A DNA stretch of 64,000 nucleotides, taken from contig NZ_JAGTJJ010000049.1 of the NCBI RefSeq assembly GCF_028435365.1, positions 1 through 64,000 of the forward strand, given 5' to 3'. How positions within the stretch are numbered: the first letter of the stretch is position 1; each line of letters starts with the position of its first letter. This DNA is from Polyangium jinanense. GTDB lineage: Bacteria; Myxococcota; Polyangia; Polyangiales; Polyangiaceae. Positions 8,474-18,823 of this stretch are shown here, one piece after another. The position numbers and the translations under genes are program-made. Under the pieces are notes generated by a model. It did not search any database, was not told the DNA's origin, and worked only from the letters and a program-made list of their open reading frames with translations.

Positions 8474-9556
8474 GGTTCACGCCCGCGACGATGATCGCGG
8501 CGATCCACACGAGCAGCGCGGAGCCGGCGAGGATCAACGTCGCGAGGTCGTCGCGCCAGCGCACACGCAGGGGCACGAGCTCCTTCTCGGGCAACGTGAC
8601 CGTCTTGACGAGCGCGTGGATCGGCAGCCCGCCCGGCCGCATGCCCTGGGGCATCGAGGCCGGGTAGAGGCCCATGCTCTGAAACCTCGCCACGCCCGCG
8701 CGTTGCCGATCGCCGACGCCGGGCACCGCGCTGCCGATGGCGAGCGCGCGGAACCAGGGCACACGCTCGTACGCGTTCGGCATCGCGAGCACGCCGAAGA
8801 GGATGCGCAGTCGGTCGAGTAGCTCGCGCACCTCCACGAGATGCTGATAAGCGCGGATGCGCGTGTCGACGTGTTCCTCGCCCGAGAGCTTGGCGAAGCA
8901 GAACATCTCGAAGCGCGCGGCGAGCCCGTCGATCTCCTCGCGGATCTTCGGCAGCGCGTCCTGCGGCGCCACCTCCTGGTGCAGCGTGAATCCCCACGGA
9001 TCCTCGCGCTTGCGCTCGGGCGTCCACTGGAACACGTCGGCGAATCCCCAGACCGTGTCGAAGCGGGTGAGGATGACGTACGTGGGCACGTCACCGCCGA
9101 GGTGCCGACCGATCTCGACGAGCACGTCGCGGTAGTTCTTCGCGTACGCCTGCACGCCCGCCTCGTCGAGGTCGGCGAAGGCCGCGACGTTGAGCACGAG
9201 GATGAGCGCGTCGAGCGGCTCGCGCGGCCGCTTGCGCAAGAGCTCCTCGCAGAGCGCCTGCAGCAACGCCGGATCGCGGCGTGGGCCCATCACGTGACCT
9301 TCGGGCTCGATGAACGCGCACTCGTCGGCCATCCAGTACGTGCAGAACGGCGTCGACGACGCGGGCGGCAAGGGGCCGTCACCGCCGGACCACGTGAGGA
9401 ACTGCGAGCGGATCGCCGTCGATCGCCCCGTCCCCGGCTCGCCGACGACGAGGTAGATCGGCACCTGGTAGGGCGGCTTCTTGCTCGGGTGCTTCTGCGC
9501 GATCGCCGCGAGTAGCGCGTCGATCTCTTGCGTGAACGGGCCGATCTCGTTCGCCA

Positions 9557-9557
<1 letters not shown>
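8469..9557 (-). CDS. TssM/IcmF-type NTPase domain protein, tail-anchored (short)
   Basis: 362 residues. A P-loop GEPGTGRST (39-47) is followed by a GTPase-like region with motifs LILVLNVAAFADL and YVILTRFDTVWGF (resembling the NKxD-type motif), as in the cytoplasmic NTPase domain of the T6SS protein TssM/IcmF. One transmembrane segment sits at the extreme C-terminus (about 337-358). TssM proteins are usually about 1000-1200 residues with a large periplasmic part; that part is absent here. It overlaps the TssL-like gene by one base (TGATG), so the two are co-translated. I infer a trimmed membrane complex. No other T6SS genes lie in the window. Confidence 0.65.
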
Positions 9558-11588
<2,031 letters not shown>

Positions 11589-11606
11589 GCACGCGCACAA
11601 AACAGA

Positions 11607-11642
11607 AGCGCCCCGAAGCCTCGGCTCCGGGGCGCTTTCTTT
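11607..11642 (+). terminator. rho-independent terminator of eno
   Basis: The 9-bp stem AGCGCCCCG (11607-11615) pairs with CGGGGCGCT (11628-11636). A 4-bp inner stem AGCC/GGCT sits inside the loop, and the stem is followed by TTTCTTTC. Confidence 0.85.
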
Positions 11643-11671
11643 CGGGCCGGCTCTCGCCGGGCCCTCACGTC

Positions 11672-12130
11672 TTACCAGCGATCGCCGCGATCGCCGCGAC
11701 CGCCACGATCCCGGCCGCCGCCGCCGCCACGACCGCCGCGCCGGTCGCCGCCACGACCGCCGCCGCCACCGCCGCGACCGCCGCCGCCACCACCGCCGCC
11801 GCCGTAGCCGCCGCCGCCGCCGCCGCCCATGCCGCCGCCACCGCCGCGGAAGCCACCACCGCCGCCGCCGCCGCCCGGCGTGCGCTCACGCGCCTCGTTC
11901 ACGGTCAGGGTGCGCCCGTCCAGGCTCTTGCCATGAAGCGCGTCGATGGCCGCCTGCGCTTCCTTGTCGCCCGCCACGTCCACGAAACCGAACCCGCGCG
12001 ATTGCCCCGTCACCCGATCGGTCATGACCTGGACACCGACGACCTCCACACCGGCTTGCTGGAAAGCGCTGCGGACGCTCTCCTCAGTGGAGTGGAAGGC
12101 CAAATTGCCCACGTACAGTCGCTTGCTCAT
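11672..12130 (-). CDS. glycine-rich RRM RNA-binding protein
   Basis: 152 residues. One RNA recognition motif (residues 1-82) carries RNP2 (LYVGNL) and RNP1 (RGFGFVDV). It is followed by a glycine/arginine-rich tail of about 65 residues with RGG-type repeats. Such proteins in bacteria are mostly cyanobacterial, myxobacterial and proteobacterial cold- or stress-induced RNA chaperones. The tail is encoded by a GGC/CCG-rich stretch at 11680-11880 that is prone to slippage and to misleading antisense open frames. Start ATG 12130 begins MSKRLYV, the normal family start. Confidence 0.9.
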   Translation of the reverse strand: MSKRLYVGNLAFHSTEESVRSAFQQAGVEVVGVQVMTDRVTGQSRGFGFVDVAGDKEAQAAIDALHGKSLDGRTLTVNEARERTPGGGGGGGGFRGGGGGMGGGGGGGYGGGGGGGGGRGGGGGGRGGDRRGGRGGGGGRDRGGRGDRGDRW

Positions 12131-12536
12131 CCTCAGACCACCCGATGCACGACCTCTCCTGACCTTCCCCGGATGCGACCCGGGCCGTGCATCGGATCGC
12201 TTCGAGACCACACAGACGAGCGACCGTCAGCCGATACAGATCGAGCGACCGCGAGCAAAGCGGGCTGTCAGAGTTCGACGACGAACGGGCCTAGGGCGAT
12301 CATGAGGCTAACGCCCCGCTCCCCAACGCGCAAGCAACTATCGCGACGCGGGAAACGCCGGTTTCCCTAGCCGATTCCCTGCAGTGGCCGCGTCCGTCCA
12401 GGGTAGTTCGTGTCCGCTCACGCCCGCCGAGAAACCTCGTTTCAGCTGGGAAAGCTTCGCGAGCGAGCAGACTGGGAACACCAACGATGACGCCGCGAGG
12501 CTTACCGATCCGGGATCGACGCATCAAGGAGCAATC
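12131..12536. other. intergenic region between the divergent RRM and stress-protein genes
   Basis: 406 bases without a convincing gene. An open frame in phase with the stress protein begins at 12384 but shows weak third-position bias. The region presumably holds the two divergent promoters; I could not identify clear -35/-10 pairs or a structured RNA. Confidence 0.4.
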
Positions 12537-12980
12537 ATGCCGTTCCAGAAGATCGTCGTGCCGATCGACTTCGAAGAGACCTCGGCCTACGCGCTCGAAC
12601 GTGCGATCGAGCTCGCCGCGAAGCTCGGCGCCGCGGTCACCGCCGTGCACGTCTACAGCCTGATCGTCTACACCTTCCCCGACGGCTCCTACCTCCCCCT
12701 CTCCGAGCTCGCCGAGGCTGTGCGGCAGGGCGCGCAGCGCAAGCTCGACGCTGTCCTGGAGGCGCACCGGGGCCGCGGCGTCCGGCTCGACGGCGTGCTG
12801 CGCGAGGGCCGTTCGGCCGACGAAATTTGCAAGGTCGCGGCCGAAATCTCGGCCGATCTCATCGTGATGGGCACGCACGGCCGCGGTGCGATCGGACGCG
12901 CGCTGCTCGGCAGCGTGGCGACCGCCGTGCTGCGCCGCGCGAAGATCCCCGTGATGACGCTGCGCAAGCCTGCGGCTTGA
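12537..12980 (+). CDS. universal stress protein (UspA family)
   Basis: 147 residues, single USP domain. The start IVVPIDFEETSAYALERA is typical, and the ATP-binding signature G-2x-G-9x-G-S is intact in GTHGRGAIGR with GS following (residues 111-126). It should therefore be of the nucleotide-binding type and act in the cytosol as a stress or redox responder. The ATG at 12537 is preceded by AAGGAG with good spacing. It converges with a small gene 5 bases downstream. Confidence 0.93.
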   Translation: MPFQKIVVPIDFEETSAYALERAIELAAKLGAAVTAVHVYSLIVYTFPDGSYLPLSELAEAVRQGAQRKLDAVLEAHRGRGVRLDGVLREGRSADEICKVAAEISADLIVMGTHGRGAIGRALLGSVATAVLRRAKIPVMTLRKPAA

Positions 12981-12985
12981 GGCGT

Positions 12986-13222
12986 TCAGCCGCGCGAGAG
13001 CGCGCGGATGGCTTGCATGCGCGAATCCTTCTGATCCGGCGGCAGGAAAACGGAAAGCGCCTGCTCGATCGAGCCGAGCGCCCGCGCGAGCTCCGAGGGG
13101 CTCATCGTCTCCGCCGTCACCCCCACACGCGAGCACGCGCGCTTGATGGTACCTCGGGCAAACACCTCCGAAAGACCACTGGCGGCAATCACCTTGTCGA
13201 AGAGGGTTTCCGGCGGGCTCAT
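12986..13222 (-). CDS. small conserved hypothetical protein, 78 residues
   Basis: A short, wholly alpha-helical-looking protein with a motif ASGLSEVFARGTIKRACSR followed by LARALGSIEQALSVFLPP. Codon bias supports coding. I recall the LSEVFARGTIKRAC pattern only as a myxobacterial protein of unknown function, so I give no role. It lacks a signal peptide and cysteine cluster. Start ATG 13222. Confidence 0.6.
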   Translation of the reverse strand: MSPPETLFDKVIAASGLSEVFARGTIKRACSRVGVTAETMSPSELARALGSIEQALSVFLPPDQKDSRMQAIRALSRG

Positions 13223-13603
13223 GTTGGGGGCGATTACGCTCGTTCCGTCAAGCCGTGGAACGTCGCGCTATGAGCGCCCGACGTCGGGTCCACGTGTCCC
13301 TCGGTCTGGGCAAGGGCGATCGGTAGATGCGATGAAATGGCGTATGGGTTCCCACTCATTCGCACCGATCACGTTCGAGGTGGTTACCAGAATCGCCGTG
13401 CCGCCGCAACCCTGGAGACCTCCCCCACGGATCGACTGCAGATCACGGCCTCATTTGCAAGCTCCCGGCAGGAACGTGGGCAGCCCGAACCGAGCGATGA
13501 ACCCCCGTGCGCGTGACCACCACGGACATTGTCACAGCTTTCCGATGCAACTTTCATATCGCCGTTGCGAAGGAGCTCCGCGGCGCGCCATCCTCACGCT
13601 CGC
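13223..13603. other. intergenic region upstream of the cysTWA operon
   Basis: About 380 bases of lower GC with poor third-position bias in every frame. An in-frame extension of the permease from TTG 13529 is open but does not look coding. No binding-protein gene, terminator hairpin or recognisable riboswitch is seen; the operon promoter should lie here. Confidence 0.35.
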
Positions 13604-14458
13604 TTGAGCACGACGGTAGAGCTGTCCGGAGCGCGGTCGACGGGCCGGTCGAGGGCGCGAAGACAGCCCCTCGGCAAGCTCGGTCTGCGCGTGGCGGCGG
13701 GGACCTACCTCCTGCTCATGGTGGCGCTGCCGGTCGCCACGCTCGCGCGGGAGGGGCTCTCGAAGGGCCTCACCGAGCTCGGGCGGGCGCTCCTCCACCC
13801 GGTCGCGCGCGGGGCCGTCCTCCTGACGCTGGAGACGGCGCTCGTGATGGCCGCCGTGAACGCGGTGATGGGCACGCTCATCGCGTACGTGCTCGTCCGC
13901 TACCAGTTCCCCGGGCGCAAGCTGCTCGACGTCCTCATCGATCTGCCCTTCGCCATCCCCACGCTCGTGACGGGGATGATGATCGTCACGCTGCTCGGGC
14001 CCCACGCCGCGCTGGGGCAGCTCTTCGAGGCGGCGGGCCTGCGCGTCGTGTACGCGCCGCCGGCGATCATCCTTTCGCTGCTCTTCGTGACGCTCCCGCT
14101 CGTGGTGCGCACCGTCCAGCCTGTGCTGATGGAGCTCGACGGGGCCGACGAGGAGGCCGCGTTCACGCTCGGCGCGAGTGAGTGGACGACGTTCCGGCGG
14201 GTGACGCTGCCCGCGATCGCGCCGGCCATCGTCTCGGGCGCGCTGCAGAGCTTCGCGCGGGCCCTCGGCGAGTTCGGGTCGGTGGTCGTGGTGGCCGGTA
14301 ACATCCCGCGGCGGACGCTGACCGCGGCCGTGCACGTGTTCGGGGAGGTGGAGTCGGGCGACGTGCACGCGGCGAGCGCGATGTCGCTCGTGCTCGTGAC
14401 GATCTCGTTCTGCGTGGTGCTCGTGGTCTCGGCGCGGCAGCGGGGCGCGCATGGCTGA
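13604..14458 (+). CDS. cysT: sulfate-type ABC transporter permease CysT
   Basis: About 284 residues from the likely TTG start at 13604; the start is uncertain because the upstream frame stays open to 13529. There are six membrane segments and the EAA loop that docks on the ATPase (EEAAFTLGASEWTTFRRVTLP). The sequence pattern (DLPFAIPTLVTGMM, ARALGEFGSVVVVAGN) matches the CysT/CysU family, which forms the inner-membrane channel for sulfate/thiosulfate with CysW. The stop overlaps the cysW start by 8 bases. Molybdate specificity (ModB-like) is a weaker alternative. Confidence 0.85.
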   Translation: MSTTVELSGARSTGRSRARRQPLGKLGLRVAAGTYLLLMVALPVATLAREGLSKGLTELGRALLHPVARGAVLLTLETALVMAAVNAVMGTLIAYVLVRYQFPGRKLLDVLIDLPFAIPTLVTGMMIVTLLGPHAALGQLFEAAGLRVVYAPPAIILSLLFVTLPLVVRTVQPVLMELDGADEEAAFTLGASEWTTFRRVTLPAIAPAIVSGALQSFARALGEFGSVVVVAGNIPRRTLTAAVHVFGEVESGDVHAASAMSLVLVTISFCVVLVVSARQRGAHG

Positions 14459-15287
14459 GCGAGCGGGCGGCGGACGGAGGCGCGTGCGTGCCCTCCTGAT
14501 CGGAGCGGCCGTGCTCTACGTGGGCGCGCTCGTGCTCGTGCCGGTCGCCTCGCTCCTGCGCGGCGCGCTGGGCGACGGACTCCGGCCGTTCGCCGAGGTG
14601 CTGGCGCGGCCCGACGTGCTCTCGGCGCTCGTGATGACGGCCAAGCTCACGGCTTTCGCGGTCGTGGTGAATGGCACCCTCGGCACGGCGCTCGCGTTCG
14701 TTCTCGTGCGGGATCGGTTCGTGGGAAAGCGTCTCCTGAACGCGCTCGTCGACGTGCCGTTCGCGCTCTCGCCGGTGGCGGTGGGCGTCGTCTTGCTCTC
14801 GCTCTTCGGCAAGGGCGGGCTGCTGCGGCCGATCACGGATGCGCTCGGCGTGGAGGTCGCGTTCGCCTGGCCGGCGATGGCGATGGCGACGGCGTTCGTG
14901 ACGGTTCCGTTCGTGGTGCGCGAGGTCGGGCCCGTGCTCGAAGAGATGGGCACGGATCAGGAGCTCGCCGCGTACACGCTCGGGGCCTCGCCGTTCGTCA
15001 CGTTCGTTCGGGTCACACTTCCGGGGATTCGGTGGGGGCTCGCGTACGGCGCGACGCTGACGATGGCGCGTGCGATCGGCGAGTTCGGCGCGGTGCTTCT
15101 CGTTTCAGGCGGCGTCGCGGGGCAGACGGAGACCGCGACGGTGTTCGTGTACCGGGCGCTCGAAGATCGGGACGATCGCGGCGCGTACGTGGTGGCGACG
15201 GTGCTCGCGCTCGCGTCGCTCGGGCTTCTCTTGCTGCTCGACGTGGTGCGAAAAAAGCGCGGCTCGCGCGCGAAGGCGGGAGGGTAG
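14451..15287 (+). CDS. cysW: sulfate-type ABC transporter permease CysW
   Basis: 278 residues with six membrane segments and the permease EAA motif (ELAAYTLGASPFVTFVRVTLP). The DVPFALSPVAVGV and ARAIGEFGAVLLVSGG segments match CysW, the second permease of sulfate importers. It overlaps cysT by 8 bases and lies 6 bases before cysA, so it is in one operon. The cytoplasmic C-terminus is short and basic (RKKRGSRAK). Confidence 0.87.
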   Translation: MAERAGGGRRRVRALLIGAAVLYVGALVLVPVASLLRGALGDGLRPFAEVLARPDVLSALVMTAKLTAFAVVVNGTLGTALAFVLVRDRFVGKRLLNALVDVPFALSPVAVGVVLLSLFGKGGLLRPITDALGVEVAFAWPAMAMATAFVTVPFVVREVGPVLEEMGTDQELAAYTLGASPFVTFVRVTLPGIRWGLAYGATLTMARAIGEFGAVLLVSGGVAGQTETATVFVYRALEDRDDRGAYVVATVLALASLGLLLLLDVVRKKRGSRAKAGG

Positions 15288-15293
15288 GCGCTC

Positions 15294-16370
15294 GTGGGTA
15301 TCGTGGCGCGTGATCTCGTGAAGCGTTTCCCCGGCGGCAGCGGGCGGGCGGTCGACGCCGTGTCGTTCGAGATCGGAGCGGGCGAGCTCGTCGCGCTGCT
15401 CGGCCCGAGCGGCGGCGGCAAGACGACGGTGCTGCGGATCCTGGCGGGGCTCGAATCACCCGACGAAGGGCGCGTGCTTCTGCGCGGCGTCGACGTGACG
15501 GACGTGCGGGTGCAGGAGCGGAACATCGGCTTCGTGTTCCAGAGCTACGCGCTGTTCCGGCACATGACGGTGCGCGAGAACGTGGGGTTCGGCCTCGAGA
15601 TCCGGGGCAAATCGCGGGCGGAGGTGGATCGCGTGGTGAGCGAGTTGCTCGCGCTGGTGCGGCTCGCGGAGCTCGGCGAGAGGTACCCGCACGAGCTCTC
15701 GGGCGGGCAACGGCAGCGGGTCGCGCTCGCCCGCGCGCTCGCGCCGGGGCCGAGCGTGCTCCTGCTCGACGAGCCCTTCGGCGCGCTCGACGCGAAGGTG
15801 CGGCTCGAGCTCCGCGAATGGCTGCGGCGTCTGCACGAGGAGCGCGCGATCACCACGGTGTTCGTCACGCACGACCAGGAAGAGGCGCTCAGCGTGGCCG
15901 ATCGGGTGATCGTGATGAACCGCGGCAAGGTGGAGCAGATCGGCACGCCGGAGGACATCTACGATCGACCTGCGACGGCGTTCGTGGCGGGGTTCGTGGG
16001 GTCGATCAACGAGCTCGAAGGCGAGGTGCGCGGCGGGCGCGCGGCGCTCGGGAGCCTCGCGGTGCACGCGCCGCCGGGCGCCGGGGACGGGACGAGTGTG
16101 CGCGCGTTCGTCCGGCCGCACGACGTGGAGCTCGTGGGTGTGACGAGCCGCGTGGAACAGCGCAGCAGCGTGGAGGTGGCGACGGCGCGCGTGGAGCGTC
16201 TCGTGCGGGTCGGCTGGATGGTGCGGATCGAGCTCAAGCTCGACGACGATCAGCCGCTCACGGTGGAGCTCACGAAGGATCGCGTGGCCGAGCTCGGGCT
16301 CGCGGAGGGGGAAGAGGTGTTCGTGAACCTGCGCGACGCGAAGCTCTTCGTGCAGGATTATTCGATCTAG
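15294..16370 (+). CDS. cysA: sulfate-type ABC transporter ATP-binding protein CysA
   Basis: 358 residues from GTG 15294. Walker [10 protein letters not shown] (residues 35-43), signature [15 protein letters not shown], Walker [13 protein letters not shown], and H-loop [11 protein letters not shown] are all intact, followed by a C-terminal TOBE-like regulatory domain from about residue 240 ([15 protein letters not shown]). It powers sulfate import with CysTW. No periplasmic binding protein gene accompanies the operon, which must therefore use one encoded elsewhere. Its stop directly abuts the stop of the convergent coiled-coil gene. Confidence 0.9.
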   Translation: MGIVARDLVKRFPGGSGRAVDAVSFEIGAGELVALLGPSGGGKTTVLRILAGLESPDEGRVLLRGVDVTDVRVQERNIGFVFQSYALFRHMTVRENVGFGLEIRGKSRAEVDRVVSELLALVRLAELGERYPHELSGGQRQRVALARALAPGPSVLLLDEPFGALDAKVRLELREWLRRLHEERAITTVFVTHDQEEALSVADRVIVMNRGKVEQIGTPEDIYDRPATAFVAGFVGSINELEGEVRGGRAALGSLAVHAPPGAGDGTSVRAFVRPHDVELVGVTSRVEQRSSVEVATARVERLVRVGWMVRIELKLDDDQPLTVELTKDRVAELGLAEGEEVFVNLRDAKLFVQDYSI

Positions 16371-16958
16371 CTAGCGAGCGGGCCGGGCGAGCGCCCCGAG
16401 CACGCGCTCGGCCTCCTTGATGCGCGCGTCGCGCTCGGCGAGCTTCTGGCGCAGCCGCGACGCCTCCTCGTCGGCCGCGGCGATCGCGGCCTGCTGGGCG
16501 CGGAGCTGGGCCTCGGCGTCGGGCTTGATCTTGCCGAAGTAGAAGCCGAAGGCCGCGGCGAAGAGAACCATCGAGCCGAGGGCGCCGAGGCGCACAGCGC
16601 GGCCGAGGCGCTGGTTCTGTTTGTCCTCCTTCAGCGCGGCGAGGGCGCGCTCGTGCGCCTCCACGATCCGCATCACCTCGAGGCGCGCGTTCGCCTCGGC
16701 CTCGGCGCGCGCGCGCTCGACGGCGGCGATGCGGATCGCCTCGATGCGCGCCTCTTCGGCGCGGCGCTCGGCGTCCATGCGCGCGCGGCGCTCGGCCTCG
16801 ATCCGAGCGTGCATCGAGGACGACTCGCGCGCGTGACGCGCCGCCTCTTCGGGTCCGAGCCTTCCTGCGGCCTCGTTCTCCGGACGAACGCGCGCCTCTT
16901 CCAGGCGCGCGAGGTACTTCAACGAAAAGAGGAGGGCGCCCTCCTGCATCGTGGCCAT
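16371..16958 (-). CDS. coiled-coil protein with one membrane segment
   Basis: 195 residues. Residues 50-115 are a highly charged Ala/Glu/Arg coiled coil (RIEAERRARMDAERRAEEAR and the like). A single transmembrane helix follows near 123-142, then a short second coiled coil (LRQKLAERDARIKEAERVLG). It has no signal peptide and no catalytic motif. The shape suggests a membrane-tethered oligomeric protein. I do not recognise a family beyond low-complexity similarity. Its start at 16958 is an ATG with AAGGAG further upstream than usual. Confidence 0.65.
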   Translation of the reverse strand: MATMQEGALLFSLKYLARLEEARVRPENEAAGRLGPEEAARHARESSSMHARIEAERRARMDAERRAEEARIEAIRIAAVERARAEAEANARLEVMRIVEAHERALAALKEDKQNQRLGRAVRLGALGSMVLFAAAFGFYFGKIKPDAEAQLRAQQAAIAAADEEASRLRQKLAERDARIKEAERVLGALARPAR

Positions 16959-17098
16959 GCGCGACGACTCCTTCGGTCTGAATGCCCCAGGCCGCGGCGC
17001 CCCAGGCGCTGCCCGGCCGAGGGTGTTCCCTTGGACGCGCGGTTTCGTGCGCCCTTGGGTGCGCGCCCCGCGGAGCGGGATCCAGGCCGCGGGCGTGC

Positions 17099-17104
17099 TA
17101 CCTT
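17099..17104 (+). promoter_or_regulatory. -10-like box TACCTT, leaderless start of lipoprotein gene
   Basis: TACCTT ends 6 bases before the ATG at 17111, with no ribosome-binding site between. This is the same geometry as at 4026, 33463 and 37887. Confidence 0.4.
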
Positions 17105-17110
17105 TTCAGA

Positions 17111-17644
17111 ATGAATGGCTTCATCGAATCAGGCGCGGGGCACAGGGTGGGCAGCGAGGGGCGCGGGGCGCGGTGGGCTTTGCTCGTCGGAGCTGCGATG
17201 GCCATGGGCACGTTCGGGTGTTCGTCCGTCGTAAGCGAGTACGACGTGGACGCGAATTTCACCGTGACTCCCAAGGTCGACGGGTCGTTCTTCTGGTGGA
17301 ACGAGGTCACCTTGGAGAGTGACGTCAACTCGTACGGCGCGGCCCGGCTCGGGTTCGTGCGTATCTCCGTGGCGCCGCCCGCGGAGGACATCACGTTCGT
17401 CGACGAGATCCTCGGCGAGGCGGTGACGTCGACGGGGCGCACGCCGCTCGTCTCGAAGTCGGAGTTCCCCGCGAAGGAGCCCGACGTGATCCTCGACGTG
17501 CTGCACGACGGCGACATTCGTCCCTTCTTCGAGGACGGCAAGAAGGTCCGCGTCGAGTGGACCGGCCGTACGAACCCGAACTTTTTGGCGTGGCCGACGG
17601 ACGGGATCGATGTCTCCGTGAAGGTCAGGCTCGTCCTCGATTGA
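17111..17644 (+). CDS. hypothetical lipoprotein
   Basis: 177 residues with a long n-region, a hydrophobic stretch and a lipobox TFGC (Cys37). The mature part looks like a small beta-rich domain (VDANFTVTPKVDGSFFWWNEVTLE; cited here as two parts, VDANFTV and SFFWWNEV) without catalytic residues. It sits just upstream of the PHP-domain gene on the same strand but with its own likely promoter. I do not recognise the family. Confidence 0.65.
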   Translation: MNGFIESGAGHRVGSEGRGARWALLVGAAMAMGTFGCSSVVSEYDVDANFTVTPKVDGSFFWWNEVTLESDVNSYGAARLGFVRISVAPPAEDITFVDEILGEAVTSTGRTPLVSKSEFPAKEPDVILDVLHDGDIRPFFEDGKKVRVEWTGRTNPNFLAWPTDGIDVSVKVRLVLD

Positions 17645-17713
17645 GCGGGCGCGCCGCGGGGCGCTTCCGCCCGCGCGGCGTATGGAGCTATCCTCGCGGG
17701 CAAGGAAAGGCCG

Positions 17714-18814
17714 ATGCGGTCGAAGACGGGCAAGTTTCGCTGGATCGCGCTCGGCGTGGGGGTCGTCACGATCGGCGTGGCGGCGGCCGTCGCGTTCACG
17801 CGCGTCCCTCCCGAGCCCACGGCCATCGCGGCGCCGCTCACGCTGAACATCAAGATCGACCCGCCCAAGCTCAGCCCGCCGAAGTTCGCCGAGACCCTCG
17901 ACGTCACCACGTTCCAGCGCGGCAACCTCCACACGCACAGCCAGTGGAGCGACGGCGATCGTTCTCCGAAGGACGTCTACACCTGGTATCGCAGCCACGG
18001 CTACGCGTTCCTCGCGCTCACCGATCACGACAACCGCGTCAGCCCCGAGACGTTCGCCGCGCTCGAGCGCAAGGGCTTCGTGATCATCGCGGGCGAAGAG
18101 GTGACGATGTGGGCCGAGGGCAAACCCGTCCACATCAACGGCCTCTGCACGAAAAAGACGATCGGCGGAGGCCGGTTCAACGCGAAGCGCGATGCGCTCT
18201 TGCACGGGCTCAATCGCGTGCACGAGCAGGGCGGCGTCGCGCTCGTGAACCACCCGAACTTCGACTGGGCGCTCACGCTGGACGACGTGCGCGTGACGCG
18301 CGGCGCGGAGCTCCTCGAGATCTGGAGCGGCCACCCGTACGTGAACACGGAGGGCAACGCGGAGCGGCCGTCCCACGAGGCCGTGTGGAACACGCTGCTC
18401 GACGAGGGTTGGTCGATCGGGGGCGTGGCGGTCGACGACGCGCATCACCTCGGCCTGACGAAGCCGGACGTGAAGCCGGCCCGGCCGGGGAAAGGTTGGG
18501 TCCAGGTGTTCGCGGAGAAGCCCGATCGAGCGCTCATCTGCGAGGGGCTCGCGAAGGGGCGGCTCTACTCGTCGTCCGGCGTGACGCTCACGCGAATCCG
18601 CGTGACGGAGACGAAACTGAGCGTGTGGCCGAAAGAAGAAGGCGCGGTCGTGGTGTTCATCGGCGCCGGCGGGAAAGAGCTCGCGAAGATGGGACGAGGT
18701 CCCGAGGGCGACGCGACGTACGAGCTCCGCGGCGATGAGACGTGGGTGCGCGCGCGTGTCGCGCTTCCGGACGGGAAGATGGCCTGGACGCAGGCGTACC
18801 GCGTCGTTCGGTAG
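17714..18814 (+). CDS. PHP-domain phosphoesterase-like protein, membrane-anchored
   Basis: 366 residues. An uncleaved signal anchor (about 10-28) is followed by a PHP domain with metal ligands in GNLHTHSQWSDG (His73, His75), LTDHDN (Asp104, His105), GEEVTM, HINGL, VNHPNF and DDAHH. PHP proteins hydrolyse phosphoesters with two or three metals; here the domain would face the periplasm, as in CehA-type proteins. The C-terminal 90 residues form a beta-rich domain. ATG 17714 has a purine-rich Shine-Dalgarno (AAGGAAAGG), and a -10-like TATCCT lies at 17689-17694. Confidence 0.82.
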   Translation: MRSKTGKFRWIALGVGVVTIGVAAAVAFTRVPPEPTAIAAPLTLNIKIDPPKLSPPKFAETLDVTTFQRGNLHTHSQWSDGDRSPKDVYTWYRSHGYAFLALTDHDNRVSPETFAALERKGFVIIAGEEVTMWAEGKPVHINGLCTKKTIGGGRFNAKRDALLHGLNRVHEQGGVALVNHPNFDWALTLDDVRVTRGAELLEIWSGHPYVNTEGNAERPSHEAVWNTLLDEGWSIGGVAVDDAHHLGLTKPDVKPARPGKGWVQVFAEKPDRALICEGLAKGRLYSSSGVTLTRIRVTETKLSVWPKEEGAVVVFIGAGGKELAKMGRGPEGDATYELRGDETWVRARVALPDGKMAWTQAYRVVR

Positions 18815-18823
18815 AGCGGTTTT

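Noticed and set aside
11680..11880. Possible CRISPR-like regular repeat
   Set aside because: The repeats are in-frame Gly codons of the RRM protein without spacers of unique sequence.
11665..11889. Poly-Ala/Val minus-strand frame within the RRM tail
   Set aside because: It is the shifted frame of the GGC-rich Gly/Arg tail, not a separate gene.
13529..13603. Extension of CysT to TTG 13529
   Set aside because: Third-position bias is lost before 13604 and the extension adds no membrane segment; start kept at 13604 with caution.
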